Made by a program: the position numbers and the translations under genes. From the NCBI RefSeq assembly GCF_028707975.1, contig NZ_JAQVZX010000007.1, positions 1-58,336 on the forward strand: a stretch of 58,336 bases of DNA, written 5' to 3'. Numbering within the stretch: position 1 is the stretch's first letter; each line of letters starts with the position of its first letter. Source of the stretch: Syntrophomonas sp. Lineage in GTDB: Bacteria; Bacillota; Syntrophomonadia; Syntrophomonadales; Syntrophomonadaceae. Shown here in pieces: positions 1-6,781 of the stretch. The notes under the pieces were generated by a model, which had not been told where the DNA came from, did no database searches, and worked only from the letters and a program-made list of their open reading frames with translations.

Positions 1-141
1 GTCGCTTTTAATGTTGCACCCTGCGGGCACTTCTGATGCTCCCTTTGGTCGCTTTTAATGTTGCACCCTGCGGGCACTTCTGATGCTCCCTTTGGTCGCT
101 TTTAATGTTGCTGAGCGGTATATTTTATGCAAACGAATGCA
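1..141. repeat. Tandem repeat, period 47 bp (about 2.3+ copies, truncated by window start)
   Basis: GTCGCTTTTAATGTTGCACCCTGCGGGCACTTCTGATGCTCCCTTTG begins at 1, 48 and 95. It is the hairpin cassette also seen once inside the repeat copy at 810-1099. Confidence 0.9.
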
Positions 142-166
142 TATTAATAAGTTTTTGCACTAAAGG
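1..166 (-). repeat. Dispersed repeat family A, copy truncated by window start (left end plus tandem cassettes)
   Basis: GTTGCTGAGCGGTATATTTTATGCAAACGAATGCATATTAATAAGTTTTTGCACT matches the left end of the 810-1099 and 6186-6367 copies (reverse orientation). Confidence 0.8.
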
Positions 167-374
167 AATAATTAACTTCAAGTCGAATTAAAACTATAAC
201 AATGACCTTATTAATATCCAGCGCAATTATAGTCCAGAACATTACCGGTAATATCTGTTAATCAGGTTAATATTACTATAGTTGCCAAAAAACACTGAGC
301 TCGCCAAACAATCAAAGCTCTTACCAGTCTCAAACGATTGGGAGAGATTTTTGTTCCGGGGGAGGGACTTTACA

Positions 375-800
375 ATGAATGAATTGTTAAAAACCCTCTA
401 CAAAGATATATTGCAGCAGGTAATGGTACTGGAATCCTGCAAAAAGGAGCTTAGCATCCAAATCCTTTTAACCAGAGACTTAACAGGCCGACTGGACTTA
501 ATATTGCGATTTTTAGGCTACGACCTGGATAAACATGAACTTTTGGAACATGCAGCCGTACTTGCCATCTCCAACCAGGAAGAATCCATAGTTGAGGATC
601 TGGAAAAACTCTATGCTTATATTGAAGGTAATGATTTAATCCAGAAAATTAGGGATGAAATCAAATTTATGCAAAGATTTATAAAAACTATCAATAAGGC
701 TATAAAGCATCCTAATTTGAGAACTTTTTATGAAAGACGGATGGTTCAGGAAATCAGTAAATATGTTCTAGAGCAAGCCAGGCTATATAGTGCCATTTAA
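375..800 (+). CDS. Hypothetical protein
   Basis: ORF track 282..800. ATG at 375 is preceded by GGGGGAGGG; the N-terminal extension from 282 lacks a clear RBS. Confidence 0.6.
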   Translation: MNELLKTLYKDILQQVMVLESCKKELSIQILLTRDLTGRLDLILRFLGYDLDKHELLEHAAVLAISNQEESIVEDLEKLYAYIEGNDLIQKIRDEIKFMQRFIKTINKAIKHPNLRTFYERRMVQEISKYVLEQARLYSAI

Positions 801-809
801 TTTACATTT

Positions 810-1099
810 GATTCCCCTGCAAAAAACCCTTTTTGTTGCATAAGGGTTGCATGAATATAAAAAACGCTGGTGAAGGTGAAAGCGGGCGTTCGAAGACCGC
901 CCTTACAATGCCTTGCAGTCGCTATTAAGGTTGTTGCGCCTGATTCGGAACGACACGGGGGTCGTTCCCTAAATACCCTGCGATCGCTATAATGGTTGCA
1001 CCCTGCGGGCACTTCTGGTGCTCCCTTCGGTCGCTATTAAGGTTGCTTAGCGGTATAAATATGCACACTAATGCATATTTATTACTTTTTGCAGTGACA
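810..1099 (-). repeat. Dispersed repeat family A, long three-cassette copy
   Basis: Starts GATTCCCCTGCAAAAAACCCTTTTTGTTGCATAAGGGTTGCAT and ends TATTTATTACTTTTTGCAGTGACA. Contains hairpin cassettes (GGGCG..CGCCC; GGAACGAC..GTCGTTCC; GCAC..GTGC) separated by the TCGCTATTAAGGTTG joiner. Flanked by TTACATTT / TTAAATTT. Confidence 0.85.
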
Positions 1100-1170
1100 T
1101 TAAATTTAAAACTAGAGAGCAATTGCTGGGGTACTCCGGTCGAGCTCAGCTTGACTATTGTGATAAATTA

Positions 1171-1259
1171 TAACGAGGTGAAATATGTCCCCCGCTTCTT
1201 TAAGCGGTCGGGTTCCTATTAACAAAGCAGGCGGCGGGTTTTAATCCCCCACCTCGTTG
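1171..1259 (+). ncRNA. Structured RNA or DNA-hairpin element upstream of dapB (class unknown)
   Basis: Outer stem AACGAGGTG (1172-1180) / CACCTCGTT (1250-1258). Inner hairpin CCGCTT-CTTT-AAGCGG (1192-1207). Confidence 0.4.
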
Positions 1260-1340
1260 CAGCGGTGTGTTGAAATTGCTCCGCAGTTTCTTCAGATGCT
1301 TAAATATAGGATTTTTGGATAGCATGCGGGAGGTTTTATT

Positions 1341-2141
1341 ATGAAGCAAAAGGCCAGGGTAATAGTAGCGGGGGCTCTGGGGAAAATGGGCAAGGAAACA
1401 CTTAAAGCTATTGCCGGGGACGAGGAACTTGAGCTGATAGCTGCGGTGGATCTTAAGGCCAAAGGAGAAAATATTGCCGACTTAATGGGCATGGTTGGAT
1501 TGGATATAAACCTGGAAAACGACCTCGACCTGGTTTTGGAAAGGTTCAGGCCAGATGTAATGGTGGACTTTACCAATCCCCAGGCGGTCTTTAATAACGC
1601 TAGAAGCGCTTTGAAAAAAGGAGTGCGCTGTGTAATTGGAACAACGGGCTTAAACGAAATAGAAATCAAAGAACTGGAGAGGCTGGCAGGAGAAAAGCAG
1701 GTGGGGGCAGCCATTATCCCTAACTTTGCTATTGGGGCCGTATTGATGATGAAGTTTGCCAGTGAAGCGGCCAAGTACTTTCCTGAGGTGGAAATTATAG
1801 AGCTGCACCATGATCAAAAAATGGATGCCCCTTCTGGTACTGCCATAAAAACCGCCGAAATGATAAATCAGAATCGACCCTTGAGGCCGCCCAGAAATGT
1901 TCGGGAATTTGAGAAAATAGCTGGTTGCCGTGGGGGAGATCTGGGCCAGGTAAGGATTCATAGTGTACGCTTACCAGGTTTAATCGCTCACCAGGAAGTG
2001 ATTTTCGGAGGCGCCGGCCAGGGCCTCAAAATCAGGCACGATTCATTTGATAGAGCTGGTTTTATGCCCGGTGTAGTGATGGTAGTCAAGAAAATACTCC
2101 ACTGCAAGGAACTGGTCTATGGTATGGAGAATTTTCTCTAA
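1341..2141 (+). CDS. dapB: 4-hydroxy-tetrahydrodipicolinate reductase
   Basis: VIVAGALGKMGKETLKAI NAD-binding start, ELHHDQKMDAPSGTAIKTAE motif; operon context with asd and dapA. Confidence 0.95.
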   Translation: MKQKARVIVAGALGKMGKETLKAIAGDEELELIAAVDLKAKGENIADLMGMVGLDINLENDLDLVLERFRPDVMVDFTNPQAVFNNARSALKKGVRCVIGTTGLNEIEIKELERLAGEKQVGAAIIPNFAIGAVLMMKFASEAAKYFPEVEIIELHHDQKMDAPSGTAIKTAEMINQNRPLRPPRNVREFEKIAGCRGGDLGQVRIHSVRLPGLIAHQEVIFGGAGQGLKIRHDSFDRAGFMPGVVMVVKKILHCKELVYGMENFL

Positions 2142-2186
2142 GTTCAGTTCTTATATCTCAAATTGTATATTAAAGTGAGTTGCGAA

Positions 2187-2236
2187 AAGGCTATAGTCTG
2201 CTTAGCTCAGCTGTAGCCTTCTTTCGTTTTCTGACT
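2187..2236 (+). terminator. Intrinsic terminator-like hairpin after dapB
   Basis: AAGGCTATAG...CTGTAGCCTT (one G-U) followed by a T-rich stretch (CTTTCGTTTTCTG). Confidence 0.5.
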
Positions 2237-2250
2237 CTACTGCAAAAAAA
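2232..2250 (-). repeat. Family A right-end fragment
   Basis: TGACTCTACTGCAAAAAAAC matches the reverse of ...TTTTTTGCAGTGGAGTC. Abuts a family C hairpin repeat. Confidence 0.5.
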
Positions 2251-2290
2251 CTAGTGGTTGTGTCCCCCGGGCATGGGAGGTTGTTAATTC
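2251..2290 (+). repeat. Dispersed repeat family C (GC-rich hairpin)
   Basis: CTAGTGGTTGTGTCCCCCGGGCATGGGAGGTTGTTAATTC is similar to AGTAGTTGTGGCCCCCGGCCATGGGGGGGTTAATACG at 6529. Confidence 0.6.
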
Positions 2291-2399
2291 AAATCCCCTT
2301 AAACAGCCCTGGCTTATTAAGACAAGCACCACTGTTATGGCAAATACATATAATGCTATTGATTGTGGCTACAGAATTATCCCAAAGGAGGACTTAAGG

Positions 2400-3314
2400 G
2401 TGAGTTCGCTGCTTTCGGGAAAAAGAATTGCTGTTCTGGGTGGAGATGACCGGGAGCTAATTCTGATATCTGAACTGGTAAAAAGGGGAGCCATTTTAAA
2501 AGTTGCTGGCTTTCCCAGTTCCAAATTATGCGATGGAGCTTCTGCTGTTAATAGCGTAGAAGACGCTTGCCGGGATGCAAAAGTCGTGATATTACCTCTG
2601 CCAGGAACCAGCTTGGAAGGAATTATTCGTGCTGTCTATGCCGGGGGCGAGCTTAAGCTTAGCGAAAAGGCGGTGGCCGTTTTAGCAGATAATGCTCTGC
2701 TTATTATTGGTTCAGCCCGTCCTTTTCTCAAGGAGTGGGTAAGAAAGTATAGTCTGCGGCTCATAGAAATTACCGAGATGGATGATATCGCCATAATGAA
2801 TTCCATTCCAACTGCCGAGGGAGCCATTCAGATAGCCATGGAAGAAAGCAAGATTACGATCCACGGGAGCAGGAGTTTAATTATTGGTTTTGGTCGCATT
2901 GCGATTACTCTTGCACGCACCCTCCGGGCTCTGGGTTCAGATGTTACGGTGGTGGCAAGAAATGAAGGGCAAATGGCCAGGGCCTATGAAATGGGCTGTA
3001 AAAGAGCCCATTACTCAGAATTAACCACAGCTATAAGTAATAGTAATTTTGTTTTTAACACTGTTCCCAGCATGGTGCTAAGCAAAAGTGTCTTAAGACA
3101 GGCCAATTGCGATGCCTTAATCATTGACCTGGCTACCCAGCCCGGAGGGACTGACTTCGAAGCAGCGAATGAATATGGTTTTAAAGCAATTCTAGCCCCC
3201 GGGCTTCCGGGTAAGGTGGCACCGATTTCGGCGGGTAAGATTCTGGCCGAACTGGTTCCGCGTTTAATAATAAAAGAGCTAGGTAAAATGGGGCAGAACC
3301 TGGTTTTGGAGTAA
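2400..3314 (+). CDS. dpaA: Dipicolinate synthase subunit A
   Basis: ORF track 2337..3314; GTG at 2400 follows AAAGGAGG. Dipicolinate synthase A-type Rossmann protein (SRSLIIGFGRIAITLARTLRALGSDVTVVAR) adjacent to dpaB. Confidence 0.92.
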   Translation: MSSLLSGKRIAVLGGDDRELILISELVKRGAILKVAGFPSSKLCDGASAVNSVEDACRDAKVVILPLPGTSLEGIIRAVYAGGELKLSEKAVAVLADNALLIIGSARPFLKEWVRKYSLRLIEITEMDDIAIMNSIPTAEGAIQIAMEESKITIHGSRSLIIGFGRIAITLARTLRALGSDVTVVARNEGQMARAYEMGCKRAHYSELTTAISNSNFVFNTVPSMVLSKSVLRQANCDALIIDLATQPGGTDFEAANEYGFKAILAPGLPGKVAPISAGKILAELVPRLIIKELGKMGQNLVLE

Positions 3315-3321
3315 AGAGGAG

Positions 3322-3927
3322 GTGGCAAAAGTGCAAAAGACCCGTTTAAGGGGAGTCAGAATAGGAGTGGTTCTGACCGGTTCCCATTGTACCACTGCCG
3401 AGGTGCTCCCTCAGATCAAGAATCTTAAAGAGGAAGGAGCCGATATTTATCCGGTGTTTTCCTACACAGTAAACGAGGTGGATAATCGTTTCTATAAAGT
3501 AAATGATTTAAAAAATGAAATAAAGGAAATAACTGATCGACCTTTAATTAATAGCATTGTTGGGGCTGAACCAATCGGACCGCAAAGGTTGTTGGATATT
3601 GTGGTAGTTATGCCGGCAACGGGTAACACCATCGCCAAGCTTGCCAATGGAATTGTTGACACCCCGGCTTTAATGGCAGTGAAAGGCCAGTTAAGGAACC
3701 AGAGACCGGTGGTAATTGCTCTATCAACTAATGATGCTTTAGGTATAAATGCAAAGAATATAGGGATGCTGATCAACATGAAAAACATATTCTTTGTTCC
3801 ATTCCGGCAGGATAGCCCACTGGAAAAGGTTAATTCGCTGGTTGCTTGTATGGATAAGGTGGTTGATACGATTGTCTATGCTTTACAGGGTAAACAAATA
3901 CAGCCAGTTCTCCTTGGCCCGATTTGA
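3322..3927 (+). CDS. dpaB: Dipicolinate synthase subunit B (flavoprotein)
   Basis: GVRIGVVLTGSHCTTAEVLPQIKNLKEEGADIYPVFSYTV...PATGNTIAKLANGIVDTPALMA. SpoVFB-like, directly after dpaA. Confidence 0.93.
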   Translation: MAKVQKTRLRGVRIGVVLTGSHCTTAEVLPQIKNLKEEGADIYPVFSYTVNEVDNRFYKVNDLKNEIKEITDRPLINSIVGAEPIGPQRLLDIVVVMPATGNTIAKLANGIVDTPALMAVKGQLRNQRPVVIALSTNDALGINAKNIGMLINMKNIFFVPFRQDSPLEKVNSLVACMDKVVDTIVYALQGKQIQPVLLGPI

Positions 3928-4043
3928 TCTTTTATAAAAACCCGATTTGCTGGTTGGCTTTATTACAATCACCCCATTGTCCTTGAGAATAGAAGAGGTA
4001 TTGTGCTAAAATACAGAATAACATTTAACGGGAGGCAGGATTT

Positions 4044-5060
4044 GTGGCAAAGGGAGTTAGACTTGCAATTGTAGGAGCAACAGGCGCCGTAGGACAGGAA
4101 ATGATGAAGATTCTGGAAGAACGAGAGTTTAAAGTGGAGGAACTAATTTGCCTGGCTGACCCTCGTGAAGAAGGAAACAAAGTGAGATTCAGAGATGAAG
4201 TTCTTACGGTAAGAGCAGTTAATGCTGAAGCATTTAAGCAGGCAGATCTGGCGTTATTTGCTGTTAATACTGATATAAGTAAGGCTCTGGCTCCACTAGC
4301 CCGGGAGAATAATTGCCTGGTAATTGATAATAGTTATGCCTTTAGGTTGGAGGAAAATGTGCCTCTGGTGGTTCCTGAGGTAAACTCGGAAGATATTGCC
4401 AAGCATCAAGGGATTATTGCTAACCCTAATTGCTCTACCACAATAATGGTTGTGGCAATTAACCCTATTCATCAGGCAGCTCGGCTGAAAAGGGTTTTGG
4501 TTTCGACCTACCAGGCAGTTTCCGGAGCGGGAAAAGCTGGAATTGACGAGCTTGATCAGCATGTTCGGGACTATTTGGCTGGAGAAGACATGGTTCCAGA
4601 GGTTTTCCAGCATCCAATAGCCTTTAACCTTATACCTCATATTGATGATTTTATGCCGGATAATTATACCCGCGAAGAAATGAAACTAGTCTGGGAGACC
4701 CGCAAGATAATGCATGCTCCAGATCTGAAGATTGCTGCTACAGCAGTTAGAGTTCCGGTATTTAGAAGCCATTCCGAATCCATTAGTGTGGAGACGGAAA
4801 CTCCACTTAAGGTGGAGGATGTTAAAATGATTTTCTCCCAGGCCCCCGGAATAGTTTTGCAGGATCAACCGGAAAATAAACTTTATCCTATGCCCCTTTA
4901 TACTTCTAACAAGGATGAAGTTTATGTAGGTAGGATTAGGCAGGACTTGTCTTTAGATAATGGTATTCTTTTTTGGGTGGTGGCCGACCAGATTCGAAAA
5001 GGTGCAGCTACTAATGCCATACAAATAGCGGAAATAGTGGTTAGAGATAGTCTTTATTAA
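4044..5060 (+). CDS. asd: Aspartate-semialdehyde dehydrogenase
   Basis: RLAIVGATGAVGQEMMKILEER, IANPNCSTTIMV active-site Cys motif, STYQAVSGAGKAG. Confidence 0.95.
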   Translation: MAKGVRLAIVGATGAVGQEMMKILEEREFKVEELICLADPREEGNKVRFRDEVLTVRAVNAEAFKQADLALFAVNTDISKALAPLARENNCLVIDNSYAFRLEENVPLVVPEVNSEDIAKHQGIIANPNCSTTIMVVAINPIHQAARLKRVLVSTYQAVSGAGKAGIDELDQHVRDYLAGEDMVPEVFQHPIAFNLIPHIDDFMPDNYTREEMKLVWETRKIMHAPDLKIAATAVRVPVFRSHSESISVETETPLKVEDVKMIFSQAPGIVLQDQPENKLYPMPLYTSNKDEVYVGRIRQDLSLDNGILFWVVADQIRKGAATNAIQIAEIVVRDSLY

Positions 5061-5079
5061 ATTGGATGGTGGTGAAGAA

Positions 5080-5958
5080 ATGTCAGCTCCCCGCTTAATG
5101 ACAGCCATGATTACTCCCTATGGGGATAATTTGGAGGTAAACCTTTCTCGGGCGGTTAAACTGGCTGAATACCTTTATGAAAATGGTAGTGAAGGTATTG
5201 TTGTTTGCGGTACAACCGGAGAATCCCCGGTTCTCAGTGCTGATGAAAAACTGCAGCTATTTACCGCAGTAAAAGAAAAAATGGGGGATAAGATTCCAAT
5301 ATGGGCAGGTACCGGGTCAAATTATACTGATTATTCGATTGATCTTAGTCGTAAGGCGGAAAAGACTGGAGTAGACGGAATCATGCTGGTTACTCCTTAT
5401 TATAATAAACCCAGCCAGGAAGGCCTTTACCAGCACTTCAAAGCCATTGCCGGCAGTGTTTCCTTGCCAGTGATGCTTTACAATGTCCCGGGACGCACGA
5501 GTTGCAACCTGCTTCCAGAGACGGTTAAGAGGCTGGCGGCTATTGATAATATTGTAGCTATCAAAGAAGCCAGCGGTAATATGGATCAGGTTTCTTTATT
5601 GAAGAATCTGCTTGGAGAAGATATCTTAATATACTCCGGAGATGACTCACTTACTCTTCCGATGCTGGCTTTGGGCGCTCATGGGGTGGTTAGCATTGCT
5701 TCCCATCTGGTGGGTAAGAGAATGAAGGAAATGATTGATGCTTTTATCTGTGGCGACAACAAAGCGGCAGCGTCGATTCATGGGCAGCTCTTTCCCTTAT
5801 TCAAAGCTTTATTTGTTACTACCAATCCTATACCTCTCAAGGAAGCCTTGAACATGTTGGGAATGAGGGTTGGTGGCTTTAGATTGCCTCTGACAGCTGC
5901 CGGAGAAGATGAAAAGAAGTTAATAAAAGATGTATTGCTCCAGTACCATTTATTATAA
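5080..5958 (+). CDS. dapA: 4-hydroxy-tetrahydrodipicolinate synthase
   Basis: ORF track 5062..5958. VCGTTGESPVLSADEK, MLYNVPGRTSCNL, IVAIKEASGNMDQ motifs. Confidence 0.95.
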   Translation: MSAPRLMTAMITPYGDNLEVNLSRAVKLAEYLYENGSEGIVVCGTTGESPVLSADEKLQLFTAVKEKMGDKIPIWAGTGSNYTDYSIDLSRKAEKTGVDGIMLVTPYYNKPSQEGLYQHFKAIAGSVSLPVMLYNVPGRTSCNLLPETVKRLAAIDNIVAIKEASGNMDQVSLLKNLLGEDILIYSGDDSLTLPMLALGAHGVVSIASHLVGKRMKEMIDAFICGDNKAAASIHGQLFPLFKALFVTTNPIPLKEALNMLGMRVGGFRLPLTAAGEDEKKLIKDVLLQYHLL

Positions 5959-6074
5959 GGCTGGAATAAATTATAATTGCAGGGGCATTTTGCACTATGG
6001 ATGATTACATAAATTAGCCGGTTTAGGCCATCCAGCTTGGAGCAAGTGTTTTTATTTCATCAAAATAGATTTTC

Positions 6075-6128
6075 AGTTGCAAACAAGGGTAGATTAATAT
6101 ATCTACCCTTGTTTGCAACTTCTTTTCG
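6075..6128 (+). terminator. Perfect 20-bp inverted repeat downstream of dapA
   Basis: AGTTGCAAACAAGGGTAGAT (6075-6094) / ATCTACCCTTGTTTGCAACT (6101-6120), 6-nt loop, then TCTTTTCGTT. Confidence 0.6.
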
Positions 6129-6185
6129 TTAAAGAAATTGCTGGACAAGAATCAGGCGGTACTCCTTAATTTAAGTATTTATTGA

Positions 6186-6367
6186 TGTCACTGCAAAAAG
6201 TAATAAATATGCCTTAGTGTGCATAAATATACTGCTCAGCAACCTTAAAAGCGACCGCAAAGCATTGTAAGGGCGGTCTTCGACCGCCCGCCTTTACCTT
6301 CGCCAACGCTCGTTTTGTATATTCACGCAACCCTTATGCAACAAAAAGGGTTTTTTGCAGTGGAGTC
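6186..6367 (+). repeat. Dispersed repeat family A, one-cassette copy
   Basis: TGTCACTGCAAAAAGTAATAAATATGC ... GGGCGGTCTTCGACCGCCC ... CAACCCTTATGCAACAAAAAGGGTTTTTTGCAGTGGAGTC. Flanked by TTTATTGA (6178-6185 and 6368-6375). Confidence 0.9.
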
Positions 6368-6453
6368 TTTATTGAGTTGTATCAGGCACTGTAAAAGGTT
6401 ATAATTAAATTGAACGATTTGGACGGTATTTTAGGTAATCTGAGCATTAGTAA

Positions 6454-6528
6454 GAAAAGTGAGGAGTGAGGGGTTAAGTTTTTTTACTACATCTTACTAT
6501 TCAATAGCCTAAAACTCACTTTTCATCA
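6454..6528 (+). repeat. Dispersed repeat family B (GTGAGG element)
   Basis: GAAAAGTGAG (6454-6463) and CTCACTTTTC (6515-6524) ends. The interior GTGAGGGGTTAAGTTTTTTTACTACATCTTAC recurs reversed at about 53770-53820. Confidence 0.7.
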
Positions 6529-6567
6529 GTAGTTGTGGCCCCCGGCCATGGGGGGGGTTAATACGAA
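6529..6567 (+). repeat. Dispersed repeat family C (GC-rich hairpin)
   Basis: AGTAGTTGTGGCCCCCGGCCATGGGGGGGTTAATACG. Confidence 0.6.
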
Positions 6568-6781
6568 TTATCTATGGTAAATGGCATTAGGTTCGGTGCT
6601 GTTAATGCTTTTGTTAATTACATAAGGATATTTGAAGGGGTTTTAGTTAAGCCTAATTAGCTTGACGGGTTTAGATAAGATCACAAAACATTTTTAGGAA
6701 ATTAAGCGATTCTAATCCTTACTGTAATTGTGCGGCTGTTGCGGAACGATTTAAAAAGTTGAATATGAAGAGGGTGTTTTG

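Noticed and set aside
1-141. CRISPR-like array because of regular 47-bp spacing
   Set aside because: Units are contiguous and near-identical over the whole period with no variable spacers; no cas genes in the window.
810-1099. Integron attC-type cassette array
   Set aside because: The joiner lacks a recognisable GTTRRRY core, cassettes carry no ORFs, and no integrase is in the window. The cassette analogy is structural only.
797-1222. Overlapping ORFs 797..1012(-), 925..1122(-), 992..1222(+)
   Set aside because: All are translated from repeat DNA with no RBS or protein-family similarity.
1292-1774. Numerous minus-strand ORFs antisense to housekeeping genes (e.g. 1292..1774, 17371..18069, 33911..34393, 38423..38896, 53616..54197)
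   Set aside because: Each mirrors a well-supported + strand gene and shows Ser/Ala/Leu-rich or otherwise implausible composition; these are typical shadow ORFs.
2265-2300. tRNA-like 3' half (GGTTGTTAATTCAAATCC)
   Set aside because: No matching acceptor or anticodon arms upstream; the sequence is explained by the family C hairpin repeat.
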